Shown here: piece by piece, positions 1-7,045 of the stretch
Position numbering within the stretch: position 1 is the stretch's first letter
Layout: every line of letters begins with the position of its first letter
Source of the DNA: Clostridium gelidum
Lineage (GTDB): Bacteria; Bacillota; Clostridia; Clostridiales; Clostridiaceae
DNA: 64,000 nt
Reading direction: 5' to 3'
Assembly: GCF_019977655.1 (NCBI RefSeq)
Contig: NZ_AP024849.1
Location: 1,266,001 to 1,330,000, forward strand
The notes under the pieces: model-generated
The model's input: the letters and a program-made list of their open reading frames with translations, nothing else
What the model was told of the DNA's origin: nothing
Databases searched by the model: none
Program-made: the position numbers and the translations under genes

Positions 1-531
1 GCAGCAACAAACCGTGATTTGATTAAAGAAATAGCTGAAAAGCGTTTTCGAAAGGATATATATTATCGACTTAATGTTGTTTCAATATGTTTACCTCCAC
101 TTTGTGAAAGAGGAGAGGATACTGTTTTACTAGCTGATTACTTTTTAAAGCGTTTTTCGGGAGAAGTAGGGCGAAATGGCATGTTTTTTGCACCAGAGGT
201 ATTAGATATTTTTCGTAACTATTCTTGGCCAGGGAATATCAGAGAATTAGAAAATGCAGTGGAACACGCTATTATTATGAGTAACACTCGTGTTATTTTA
301 CCGGAAGATCTTCCACTTAGTATAAAAGTAGAAGATGTTGAAGAGGATGGTGCCATTGTTCCGGTAAATGGTTATTTCAAACCTTTGCGAGAAATATTGT
401 TAGAAGCTGAAAAACGTCACATCTCCGAAGCTATAGAACGAACAGGGGGAAACCACACACATGCTGCAAAGCTCCTTCAGATTTCACGAAGAGCCCTTCT
501 TTATAAAATTAATGGGAATAATATCGATTAA
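1..531 (+). CDS. Sigma-54-dependent transcriptional activator, C-terminal part (5' truncated by window edge)
   Basis: The reading frame is open from base 1, so the gene begins upstream. What remains is the end of the AAA+ domain, with the FRKDIYYRLNV segment and the SWPGNIRELENAVEHA sensor-type motif of NtrC-like activators, followed by a Fis-type helix-turn-helix (roughly the last 45 residues, GGNHTHAAKLLQISRRALLYKI). Such proteins hydrolyse ATP to open promoters bound by sigma-54 polymerase. The N-terminal sensor domain and the target operon are outside the window, so the signal cannot be read. The family call is secure. Confidence 0.93.
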   Translation, partial: AATNRDLIKEIAEKRFRKDIYYRLNVVSICLPPLCERGEDTVLLADYFLKRFSGEVGRNGMFFAPEVLDIFRNYSWPGNIRELENAVEHAIIMSNTRVILPEDLPLSIKVEDVEEDGAIVPVNGYFKPLREILLEAEKRHISEAIERTGGNHTHAAKLLQISRRALLYKINGNNID

Positions 532-584
532 ATTATTATAGGTTAATGCGGCTTTATTACAAAATGGCATTAGTGAGTTAATAT

Positions 585-683
585 GCACAAGAACTATTAC
601 AAAAAGGAATCAAAGATATAATAAAGCTTGCTATTGTATTTAAAGGAAAAGAAATTAAGGTTACTGAAGATAAGGCATATTAA
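585..683 (+). pseudogene. Unidentified gene remnant (about 32 codons)
   Basis: An open stretch reads AQELLQKGIKDIIKLAIVFK and continues to a TAA at 681-683. It has no start codon or ribosome binding site and is preceded by a stop. It looks like the tail of a protein gene that once followed the sigma-54 regulator. I do not recognise the family. The rest of 532-747 holds nothing else I can support. Confidence 0.25.
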
Positions 684-747
684 TAAATATAAATTATGGA
701 GTATTGATAGGGGATGTGGTTGGATTTTAAAAGTAATATTAACGTAT

Positions 748-775
748 AGGGGTTCGATACTCTTCGCCTCCACCA
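748..775 (+). other. tmRNA/tRNA 3'-end-like remnant (T-arm, acceptor strand, ACCA)
   Basis: A possible 5-bp T-stem (748-752 with 760-764, containing G-U pairs) encloses a 7-base loop TTCGATA. It is followed by CGCCTCC and ACCA, the order seen at the 3' end of tRNAs and tmRNA. No matching 5' half (GGAGGCG or GGGGGCG) is visible upstream, so this is not a complete RNA gene. The 3' ends of ssrA and tRNA genes are common integration sites, so a leftover att sequence is possible. A related 17-mer recurs at 6411-6427. Confidence 0.4.
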
Positions 776-806
776 TGAAACCCACTAAAATCTAAAATTT
801 TTGATA

Positions 807-827
807 TGCTCCCTTTATAGTAGACAG
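807..827. repeat. Left terminal inverted repeat of the IS3-family element
   Basis: TGCTCCCTTTATAGTAGACAG pairs with the right end at 2451-2471, with mismatches confined to the middle (TTAT against GTCA). Confidence 0.85.
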
Positions 828-866
828 TTAAAATAATAAAACTGTTTCTATAAAGGGGGTATTTTA

Positions 867-1547
867 ATGTCAAGAAAAACGAAATGTTCTCTGGAAGAGA
901 AATTGAAAGGAATTAAAGAATATCTATCAGGAGAAAAAGCAGTTATACAGATATGTGATGAGATGGCAATTCATAGTGCCACATTTTATGACTGGTTGAA
1001 AATATATAATGATGTTGGGGAAGCAAATTTAATAGTTTCTACAAAAAATAAATATTATTCTGATTCGCTTAAACTTAATGCAGTTAAAGATTATCTAGCC
1101 GGAAAAGGTTCTTTAAGAAATATATGCTGCATATATGAAATTTCATCTCCTCGTGTTCTCAGAGATTGGATTAAGAAGTATAATGGTCATAAAATATTTA
1201 AATCTCATAGTAAGCAAGGAGATAGAATTATGACTAATGGAAGAAAAACTACTTATGAAGAAAGAATTGAGATTGTTGCATTCTGCATTTCGAATAATGG
1301 TGATTATCAAGCCACTGCTAATAAATTTAAAGTTTCTTATCAACAAGTTTATGCATGGGTAAGAAAATACGAAGCTAATGGATATGAGGCACTAATGGAT
1401 CGACGCGGTAAGCGTAAAGAAGCTACTGAGCTTACTGAATTGGAAAAATTATCTGTACAATTGAAACTTATCGAATCAGAAAATACACGTTTAAAGATGG
1501 AGATTGATTTCTTAAAAAAATTGAAGGAAGTAGAAAGAAGGCGATAA
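867..1547 (+). CDS. IS3-family transposase OrfA (helix-turn-helix protein)
   Basis: The 226-residue OrfA binds the IS ends. Three successive helix-turn-helix-like units are visible (around residues 8-45, 68-100 and 125-165), followed by a C-terminal leucine-rich coiled coil (about 190-222) used for multimerisation. The start is preceded by AAAGGGGG. Near its 3' end OrfA contains the heptamer A AAA AAA in the correct phase for -1 slippage into orfB. OrfA alone usually acts as a regulator, while the OrfAB fusion is the transposase. Confidence 0.92.
   Translation: MSRKTKCSLEEKLKGIKEYLSGEKAVIQICDEMAIHSATFYDWLKIYNDVGEANLIVSTKNKYYSDSLKLNAVKDYLAGKGSLRNICCIYEISSPRVLRDWIKKYNGHKIFKSHSKQGDRIMTNGRKTTYEERIEIVAFCISNNGDYQATANKFKVSYQQVYAWVRKYEANGYEALMDRRGKRKEATELTELEKLSVQLKLIESENTRLKMEIDFLKKLKEVERRR
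1514..1520 (+). promoter_or_regulatory. Programmed -1 ribosomal frameshift site
   Basis: A run of seven A residues is read in the OrfA frame as xxA AAA AAA. This is a classic slippery heptamer placing ribosomes in the -1 frame, which is open from here to the end of orfB at 2434. The arrangement is typical of IS3-family elements. Confidence 0.75.
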
Positions 1548-2434
1548 GTACTAGAATATTTCAAGAATATAAATATATTTCTATAAAAGAATTACATGAG
1601 GAAAACGACTATCCAATAGCTGATTTATGCAATTTAGCTAATATTGCACGATCATCTTACTACAAATGGATTAACCGTTCAGAGACTGAATTAGATAAAG
1701 AGAATTCACTAATACTAAAAGAAATTGTTAAACTTTATGAAGATGTACATGGTATCTATGGATACCGTCGGATAACAATGAATATAAATCGACTTCTTAA
1801 TAAACAGTATAATCATAAACGAATTTATAGATTAATGAAGTCTATTAACATGAAATCAGTTATAAGAAAAAAGAGAAAGTCTTATCTGCAAAGTACTCCA
1901 CAAATTACGGCAGAAAACAAATTAAATAGAGAATTCTATGCAAAGAAACCAAATGAAAAATGGTTAACAGATGTCACTGAATTTAAGCTACTTAATGGTC
2001 AAAAGGCTTACCTCAGTGCAATATTTGATTTATCTGATAAAAGCATTGTTTCTTATGTGGTCGGTCACTCAAATAACAATCAACTTGTTTTTGATACATT
2101 TGACTTAGCAGTAATTGCTAATCCGAATGCAAAGCCGCTTTTTCATAGTGACAGGGGATTTCAGTATACTAATAGAACTTTCAAAGCTAAACTTGATAAG
2201 ATCAATGCAACCCAAAGTATGTCACGTGTTAGTAGGTGTATCGACAACGGACCAATGGAAGGTTTTTGGGGAACTCTCAAATGTGAGATGTATTATTTGC
2301 AAAAGTTTTATACATATGAAGAATTGAGACAATCAATTGATGACTACATAGTATTTTATAATACAAAAAGGTTACAGAAAAACTTAAAAGGTCTGACTCC
2401 AATTGAATATCGAAATCAGACCTTAGCTTCATAA
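1520..2434 (+). CDS. IS3-family transposase OrfB, expressed as an OrfAB frameshift fusion
   Basis: This frame is open from the slippery site onward. The first in-frame ATG at 1778 lies well inside the conserved HTH_21 region (YEDVHGIYGYRRI just upstream of it), so the protein is almost certainly made by frameshifting from OrfA. The RNase H-like catalytic core shows the DDE residues in WLTDVTEF, LFHSDRGFQY and MEGFWGTLK. No internal stop or deletion is visible. The fusion would be about 520 residues. It catalyses copy-out/paste-in transposition of the element. Confidence 0.92.
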   Translation: MEGSRKKAISTRIFQEYKYISIKELHEENDYPIADLCNLANIARSSYYKWINRSETELDKENSLILKEIVKLYEDVHGIYGYRRITMNINRLLNKQYNHKRIYRLMKSINMKSVIRKKRKSYLQSTPQITAENKLNREFYAKKPNEKWLTDVTEFKLLNGQKAYLSAIFDLSDKSIVSYVVGHSNNNQLVFDTFDLAVIANPNAKPLFHSDRGFQYTNRTFKAKLDKINATQSMSRVSRCIDNGPMEGFWGTLKCEMYYLQKFYTYEELRQSIDDYIVFYNTKRLQKNLKGLTPIEYRNQTLAS

Positions 2435-2495
2435 TTTTTTATTTTTTCATCTGTCTACTTGACAGGGAGCAGTTCATTTTGGATTTTTCGTGGGT

Positions 2496-2978
2496 ATTTT
2501 ATTATGCGCTTTAGCGTTAAAAGAAAACCATCTGGTAAGCGAGTGGAGGTAAGTGATTATACCGTTAAAAAACTGCAAGTATTCTCAAAAGATATTTTTA
2601 CCACAAACTTTGTGTATTACAACTAAACTAATACTGGTAATGCAAAACTATAAGTTACTATAAAACTTAAGTTGCACAATTAAATTTTAAATATAAAATA
2701 ACCACACAATTAAAAAATATAGAGCAAGTATAACAGAGTGAAAAGACTGTCCTATATTTTTTAGACTTATAGGCGTGGAGCAAGCCACCCATTTATCCGG
2801 GTGGTCCTGACTGATTCATCTAATACTTTCACATTACTTTTTTCATCCCAAACAGTTACTTTTATCAACATTTTATTGCAACTGTTCTAATGAATTGAGA
2901 TTCTTGAATCAACACATTTTGTTTCTGCAATAATGCTTTAGCTAATGGCAAAGTTATATGTAAGAAACAGAAGTTGTG
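2496..2978. other. Intergenic stretch with one short hairpin
   Basis: No credible gene is seen. A 34-codon open stretch near 2518-2626 has no start signal. At 2785-2804 a CCACCC / GGGTGG hairpin with an 8-base loop lies in a more GC-rich patch (GTGGAGCAAGCCACCC). Hairpins of this look occur at IS200/IS605 ends, but no transposase remnant accompanies it. Confidence 0.4.
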
Positions 2979-3632
2979 CTACTTTTGAGGTAGATGGGTG
3001 ATATTAAAAGCGTTATATATAAATTTTATTATTTTTTCAACCATAAGTTCATCGTTATTAAAGATATCTTCACCAAGAAAGATTTTTAATCTTTCTTTAT
3101 GATAACCACAAGTATAAGAATACTGCAACATAATAAATAGATTATCTAATATATACGAATAAAAATTAGTGTCACCGTCATTGGGGATTAAGCCTTCAGA
3201 TTTCGCTTTTTCTATCAGTTTAACATAAATACTAAGAGCGTAACTTTCAATTTCCTGAGCAGTTTGCTGCATAATGTGATATTTATTAGGAGATGACATG
3301 TCATAATAGAATTTTACGTATTCTGGATTTTCACGGGAGTTTTTAAAAATACGATTTATAATCTTTTCCACTTTAATAATAAAAGGTTCGTCATGCTCCA
3401 TGATTTCATCAAAGTTTTGTTTTGTTAATAATGCATAATATTTTGCAACAGAAATATATATATCTTCTTTATTGTCAAAATATTGAAATAAACTACCGAC
3501 ACTTATGTTTACTGATTTTGCAATTGAGCTGGTAGTTGTACTTTCATAGCCATATTTAGCAAATTGAGATATAGTTTCTTCATATATTCTTTTTCTTTTT
3601 TCTTCTGGAATTTTTAAAAATAAGTCCTTCAC
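2979..3632 (-). CDS. TetR/AcrR-family transcriptional regulator
   Basis: This is a ligand-responsive repressor of 217 residues. The N-terminal TetR helix-turn-helix spans about residues 10-55 (FAKYGYESTTTSSIAKSVNI then VGSLFQYFDNKEDIY), and the rest is the helical ligand/dimer domain. I chose the GTG at 3632 because AGGAGG sits six bases upstream; the longer frame to 3704 adds an unconserved leader without a ribosome binding site. No divergent target gene is intact next to it, since the neighbour is a broken integrase. Its regulon therefore cannot be inferred, though the esterase at 4345 is a candidate. Confidence 0.9.
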   Translation of the reverse strand: MKDLFLKIPEEKRKRIYEETISQFAKYGYESTTTSSIAKSVNISVGSLFQYFDNKEDIYISVAKYYALLTKQNFDEIMEHDEPFIIKVEKIINRIFKNSRENPEYVKFYYDMSSPNKYHIMQQTAQEIESYALSIYVKLIEKAKSEGLIPNDGDTNFYSYILDNLFIMLQYSYTCGYHKERLKIFLGEDIFNNDELMVEKIIKFIYNAFNITHLPQK

Positions 3633-3670
3633 ATAAATACCTCCTAACTTCAAAATATTGTACCACAAAT

Positions 3671-3695
3671 TAGAAGTAATGTAATTAAAAATTAT
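3671..3695. repeat. 25-bp perfect direct repeat, left copy
   Basis: The 25 bases starting TAGAAGTAATGTAATT are identical to 5972-5996. The two copies enclose 2.3 kb that includes a broken tyrosine recombinase just inside the left copy, the layout of attL/attR. Alternatively both are remnants of a duplicated upstream region. Confidence 0.6.
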
Positions 3696-3763
3696 AGTTG
3701 ACATTTTACTGTGGTATCAATATAATACCATTAAAGAGTGACTAGTCATTCACTTATTCGCTA

Positions 3764-4048
3764 TTGGGTTCTGAATTAAGAACTTTGAGAACACTTAAGC
3801 GAGAGTATTCGAACAGCGACTATATTTTTATAACTGAACGCAAAACACCAATAACAGATTCTACTTTCAGAAAGATAGTTGTTAGAGCTGGTATGGAAGC
3901 TAACCTTGGCATACCTGTCTACCAATGTATGCTTCGGCATTTCACCGAATTCAAGCTTCCTAATGATGGACAAGACACAAGGAGTATTCAGTAATATTTA
4001 GGGCATAAGAATATTCAACATACTGTAAGATATACCCAAATATTTTAA
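3764..4048 (+). pseudogene. Tyrosine recombinase (integrase), C-terminal fragment with an internal stop
   Basis: The first 76 codons and the part after an in-frame TAA at 3992-3994 together match the catalytic C-terminus of small FimB/XerC-like tyrosine recombinases. The MLRHFTEFKLPNDGQDTRSIQ segment holds the box II His-x-x-Arg region, then after the stop come YLGHKNIQHTVRYT with the conserved Gly-His and catalytic Tyr. The N-terminal core-binding domain is missing and the only start is a TTG without a ribosome binding site. It is a dead relic of a mobile element, located just inside a 25-bp direct repeat. Confidence 0.8.
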
Positions 4049-4158
4049 AACAGATTTAAAAATTTTTGATATAATTAGACAGTTTTAAAGAATACGGGTG
4101 GGGTTGAGAACTCTAGAACTGATTATAATTTCATCATTGAAACAATAGGTAGATTGTT

Positions 4159-4330
4159 ATGGTAATAAATTCAGCATTATTAGGTATTTTTACACGTATC
4201 TTGGCTCAACCCGTAGCAGCATCAAGCAAGGCTTTTGATGTCCCATTTGTGCAAAAAAGATACAATAGGTGATATGGAAGAAATAGCTGCTATTAAAGGA
4301 CGTAACTATGTTACGAATTCATTATACTAG
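4159..4330 (+). pseudogene. Unidentified frameshifted gene remnant
   Basis: One frame reads INSALLGIFTRILAQPVAAS and on to a TGA at 4270-4272. The next frame continues from the same place as DTIGDMEEIAAIKGRNYV to a TAG at 4328-4330. The overlap looks like a single coding sequence broken by an indel around 4252-4260. There is no start region, and I do not recognise the protein. It ends 14 bases before the esterase start. Confidence 0.4.
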
Positions 4331-4344
4331 GAAGGTGATTATTA

Positions 4345-5250
4345 ATGAGAAGTTTACCCTGCATCCTTATTGAAACATATCTGAGCTTAAATGGCTACAA
4401 AAAAATGACTAATGATCCGAAAAAAGTTAAAAGGTATATTGAAAAATGCCGCCAAATTAGTGCAAAGCCATATAATTTGCCGCAGTCCTCCAAATTGAAA
4501 TTTACTGCAGAGAAGACGACAGTAAACGGTATGGAAGTATTCATTCTTAACCAGCAACATGATACAACTCAAAAACAAATTCTCTATGTACACGGCGGTA
4601 GTTATATCGAACAGCCAGTAATAGAACATTGGAAATTCTTAGATCTGTTAATAAGAAAAACGGGAGCGTCTGTTATTGTTCCGATTTATCCCAAAGCACC
4701 TGATCATCATTTTATGGAATCAATAGATAACTTGGTAATAGTCTATTCTGATATGTTAAGTAAATCAAATCCATCCAATATCGTCTTTATGGGAGATTCA
4801 GCAGGCGGTGGGTTAACTCTTGCATTTGCGCAACATCTGCTTAAAACTGATATGCCTCAACCTAAGGAAATTACTTTAATATCTCCTTGGCTTGATGTGA
4901 CAATGGAAAACCCGGATATTCTTCCACTAGATAAAAAAGATCTTATGCTAGGTATATATGGATTAAAGCAGATGGGAAAGCTATGGGCAGGAGATTCAAG
5001 TACAACAAATCCCTTGGTTAGCCCTATTAATGGAGACCTTAAAGGATTAGGGCACATTTCTTTATTCATGGGAACTTATGAGAATTTTTTACCAGATGCA
5101 AGAATATTTAATAAGAAATCTTTAATGCAAAATATTAGTATAGATTATTATGAATACCCGAAGATGAATCATGTTTTTCCGCTTTTTCCAATGCCTGAAG
5201 CAAAAAAAGCACAACAGCAGATCATTGATATTATTAATGAAATAAAATAA
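4345..5250 (+). CDS. Alpha/beta-hydrolase esterase/lipase (HSL-like)
   Basis: The 301-residue protein has the hormone-sensitive-lipase type HGGSY oxyanion-hole motif (about residue 89-93), the nucleophile elbow GDSAGG (about 151-156), a later acidic segment (LFMGTYENFLPDA), and a C-terminal catalytic His in PKMNHVFPLF. Such enzymes hydrolyse short-chain carboxyl esters or deacetylate small molecules. There is no signal peptide, so it is probably cytoplasmic. AGGAAGGTGA precedes the ATG. It is intact although its left neighbours are gene relics. Confidence 0.9.
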   Translation: MRSLPCILIETYLSLNGYKKMTNDPKKVKRYIEKCRQISAKPYNLPQSSKLKFTAEKTTVNGMEVFILNQQHDTTQKQILYVHGGSYIEQPVIEHWKFLDLLIRKTGASVIVPIYPKAPDHHFMESIDNLVIVYSDMLSKSNPSNIVFMGDSAGGGLTLAFAQHLLKTDMPQPKEITLISPWLDVTMENPDILPLDKKDLMLGIYGLKQMGKLWAGDSSTTNPLVSPINGDLKGLGHISLFMGTYENFLPDARIFNKKSLMQNISIDYYEYPKMNHVFPLFPMPEAKKAQQQIIDIINEIK

Positions 5251-5290
5251 TAATCATCTTCAAAGGATTTACGAACAGGAGCTTCAATAG

Positions 5291-5352
5291 TAAGCATCAA
5301 AAACATCGGCACCTTGACATTTAAGTCGAGATGCCGATGTTTTTGACGCTTA
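5291..5352. repeat. Long near-perfect inverted repeat (hairpin)
   Basis: Arms of 21 bases (5291-5311 and 5332-5352, core AAAACATCGGCA / TGCCGATGTTTT) match at 20 of 21 positions, and the 20-base loop can pair further. It lies about 40 bases after the esterase stop and could terminate its transcript, but the stem is longer than usual and not followed by a T-run. It may instead be a small mobile repeat. Confidence 0.6.
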
Positions 5353-5700
5353 CATTTAGACCCAAATATGCAACAGGTAATCCTTATTTTGAATCAATGC
5401 CACCCGTTAAACGGGTATATATATTCCTTCAAACTCATTTGTTCATAAGCTATATCTTCTTGTATCTGATTTTTTGTATTCGCTTGCGGTCTGATATCTT
5501 GTTTGTCTACACTTAACTTATTATATCACTATAATAATCCCAAGACTAACTAATGACTGGTTGCTAACCTTTGTCATGCAGGATTCGCACCTGCTATATA
5601 GTGATAATAAAAGTTTGAATCTTTCATTATCTTTTACGCCATTGCTTGGAGTACTGTAACAGGCATTTGAAAATTTCGATGCTAAAAGCACTTAGAGGAC
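5353..5700. other. Non-coding stretch containing an inverted-repeat-bounded element
   Basis: No credible gene is present. At 5521-5533 and 5597-5610 imperfect complementary arms (around ATCACTATA / TATAGTGAT) enclose about 65 bases, within which a GCAGG / CCTGC hairpin with a 7-base loop (5579-5595) resembles an RNA arm. It could encode a small structured RNA or be a degraded mobile repeat; the sequence does not decide this. Confidence 0.35.
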
Positions 5701-5750
5701 GGTTGTTCCACTTTAGCGATTGGAGCAAGCTAAAGTGGGTGGGTGGAACC
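5701..5750. repeat. Nested hairpin with a perfect 10-bp core stem
   Basis: CCACTTTAGC (5708-5717) pairs perfectly with GCTAAAGTGG (5729-5738), and the outer GGTTGTTCC / GGTGGAACC segments extend the stem. It is more GC-rich than its surroundings. It overlaps the 3' end of the doubtful minus-strand reading frame 5713-5967. Confidence 0.55.
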
Positions 5751-5967
5751 TTCCTCTTAATACTTTCAGCAAAATTTTCTTAAGTCTGTGGAACACAAAT
5801 GTATTTGATTTAGGTATATCGCCACATAAATATAAATCTTTTGCTGAATAATTGTATTTTATTTTAAATGATCCAACTATCTCATTTAAATTATCTGATG
5901 AGTATTCTAAAACTTCAGTAGCTTGTTTTAATTGTCTTATCTCTGATAATATCTTCTTAACCATCAT
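5713..5967 (-). CDS. Hypothetical protein, possibly a truncated gene
   Basis: An 84-residue minus-strand frame is moderately hydrophilic with a basic stretch (FHRLKKILLKVLRGRF). The start has no good ribosome binding site, and the last codons fall in the nested hairpin at 5701-5750, suggesting the original 3' part was replaced. The composition resembles N-terminal parts of some clostridial glycosyltransferase or methyltransferase proteins, but this is weak. It may not be expressed. Confidence 0.3.
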   Translation of the reverse strand: MMVKKILSEIRQLKQATEVLEYSSDNLNEIVGSFKIKYNYSAKDLYLCGDIPKSNTFVFHRLKKILLKVLRGRFHPPTLACSNR

Positions 5968-5971
5968 TATA

Positions 5972-5996
5972 TAGAAGTAATGTAATTAAAAATTAT
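5972..5996. repeat. 25-bp perfect direct repeat, right copy
   Basis: Identical to 3671-3695. Immediately to its right begins the decayed response-regulator fragment, so the repeat marks a junction between unrelated relics. Confidence 0.6.
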
Positions 5997-6007
5997 TGTG
6001 TCTGTTT

Positions 6008-6310
6008 AGTGAAGTATTAAAATATGACGATTTTATATTAAACTTAAGTACCCATAAACTAATAAAAAAAGATGAAGAAATAAGACTTACTCCTACAGAA
6101 TTTAAAATTCTAAAATTATTATGAATTAATAGAGGAATAGTGTTTTCTACAGAGAAAATCTTTGAAAGAATATGGGGGGAAGAGGAATTTGAAGTAGATA
6201 ATACAGTTATGGTTCATATTAGAAATTTGAGAGATAAAATAGAAGATGATAATAAGCACCCTAAGTATATAAAAACTGTTTGGGGTGTGGGCTATAAATT
6301 TGGAGATTAA
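6008..6310 (+). pseudogene. OmpR/PhoB-type response regulator, C-terminal fragment with an internal stop
   Basis: The frame encodes the winged-helix DNA-binding domain of VanR-like regulators: RLTPTEFKILKLL, an in-frame TGA, then VFSTEKIFERIWG, VDNTVMVHIRNLRDKIED and YIKTVWGVGYKFGD. The receiver domain is missing, and the fragment starts abruptly 11 bases after the 25-bp repeat. One nonsense codon plus the N-terminal loss make it non-functional. Confidence 0.85.
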
Positions 6311-6410
6311 TTTAATCTAGAATTATATATATTTAGCATTTGTGTTATTTAAATGTTTTTCAAGCAAGTTTGTTTCAATTTCGAGTGTTGAATTTTAAAG
6401 ATCGTGCTTA

Positions 6411-6427
6411 GCCTCCAACATGAAACC
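6411..6427 (+). other. Second tmRNA/tRNA-tail-like sequence
   Basis: GCCTCCAACATGAAACC matches GCCTCCACCATGAAACC at 766-782 in 16 of 17 bases, and both are followed by a terminator-like hairpin starting within AACC. No T-arm is clear before it. It may be the other boundary of the decayed island. Confidence 0.35.
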
Positions 6428-6466
6428 AATGGCAATAGTTATTTTAATCATTGATTGCCGTGGGTT
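6424..6466 (+). terminator. Terminator-like hairpin after the tmRNA-like tail
   Basis: AACCAATGGCAAT (6424-6436) pairs with ATTGCCGTGGGTT (6454-6466) with two non-Watson-Crick positions; a weak T-rich tract follows. Confidence 0.5.
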
Positions 6467-6653
6467 ATTCTTAAGATGGAGAAATTAAATTTGTACCAGG
6501 TATAAGTGCAAACATTCTTGAAGTAATATATATCTTGAAAATTTCAAATTATGATAAGTTTAAGTGCATAGCTTATTAATGAATTCCATAACAATACTTG
6601 ATTTTAAAAGTATTGTTATGAAATTTTTTTATTTTAGTAGTTCATATACATCA

Positions 6654-6702
6654 TTGACAGATATATTGGGATGTGATATATTTAATATATCGTTAGACGA
6701 TA
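6654..6702 (+). promoter_or_regulatory. Promoter and operator of the padR operon
   Basis: TTGACA at 6654-6659 and TATATT at 6677-6682 are separated by exactly 17 bases. Just downstream, TATCGTTAGACGATA (6688-6702) is a palindrome around a 3-base centre and would overlap the transcription start. PadR proteins commonly repress their own operon through such sites, so autoregulation is inferred. Confidence 0.75.
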
Positions 6703-6719
6703 GATTGGAGGCGATGGTT

Positions 6720-7031
6720 ATGGATAATAGTACACCTTTGACAGAAGCTTTATTTTATATTTTATTGACGGTACGAACACCGAACCACGGATATGGAATT
6801 ATTAAGAATATAAGTGAAATGACAGATGGAAGAGTAATACTCGGACCAGGAACTCTATATGGTGCAATCAATTCAATGCTTACAAAAGGATGGATAAGTT
6901 TATATAGTGAGGATAAGGAATCCAGAAAGAAAAAAGAATATTTGATTACAAACATGGGGAAAATGGTATTTCAAAATGAAGTCAAAAGGTTGAATGAACT
7001 TATAAAAAATTCAAAAAAGATGGACGATTAG
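6720..7031 (+). CDS. PadR-family transcriptional regulator
   Basis: The 103-residue winged-helix repressor starts DNSTPLTEALFYILLTV and contains the PadR signature HGYGIIKNI, followed by LGPGTLYGAINSML. I chose the ATG at 6720 because GGAGG ends eight bases upstream and the length fits the family; the frame extending back to 6564 crosses the promoter and operator. It is followed after 14 bases by a DUF2812 membrane protein, a standard partner of PadR in Firmicutes. The regulator probably controls that gene in response to membrane or drug stress. Confidence 0.93.
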   Translation: MDNSTPLTEALFYILLTVRTPNHGYGIIKNISEMTDGRVILGPGTLYGAINSMLTKGWISLYSEDKESRKKKEYLITNMGKMVFQNEVKRLNELIKNSKKMDD

Positions 7032-7045
7032 GGGGAGATGAGTAT

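Larger units (their letters stand above)
807..2471 (+). mobile_element. Complete IS3-family insertion sequence (IS150-like), 1665 bp
   Basis: The ends are imperfect 21-bp inverted repeats: TGCTCCCTTTATAGTAGACAG at 807-827, and the reverse complement of 2451-2471 matching at 18 of 21 positions. They begin TG and end CA as in IS3-family elements. Inside are overlapping orfA and orfB in a -1 relationship with an A7 slippery run. The DDE residues are all present, so the element looks intact. No target duplication is visible (ATA on the left, GTT on the right), which may reflect later change or recombination. The family call is firm; the subgroup is inferred from the multi-HTH OrfA. Confidence 0.93.
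780..2495 (+). terminator. Terminator-like hairpin split by an IS insertion
   Basis: The left arm at 780-798 (ACCCAC then an A-rich stretch) is complementary over almost its whole length to the right arm at 2476-2495 (ATTTTGGATTTTTCGTGGGT), which is followed by a T-rich tract. The arms are 1.7 kb apart because the IS3-family element occupies the loop. Without the IS the loop would be about 12 bases. The hairpin directly follows the tmRNA-like 3' end, where an intrinsic terminator is expected. Confidence 0.6.

Noticed and set aside
748..775. A complete tRNA gene
   Set aside because: Only the T-arm, acceptor 3' strand and ACCA are present; no D-arm, anticodon arm or 5' acceptor strand is found upstream.
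597..785. 62-codon minus-strand frame before the IS
   Set aside because: It starts inside the tmRNA-like tail/terminator region and has no ribosome binding site; hydrophobic composition comes from AT-rich DNA.
1778..2434. OrfB as a separate gene starting at the ATG at 1778
   Set aside because: The conserved HTH_21 sequence continues upstream to the slippery site; the frame is expressed by -1 frameshift as OrfAB.
5331..5516. 61-codon plus-strand frame after the esterase
   Set aside because: It begins within the arm of the 21-bp inverted repeat and has no start signals or family resemblance.
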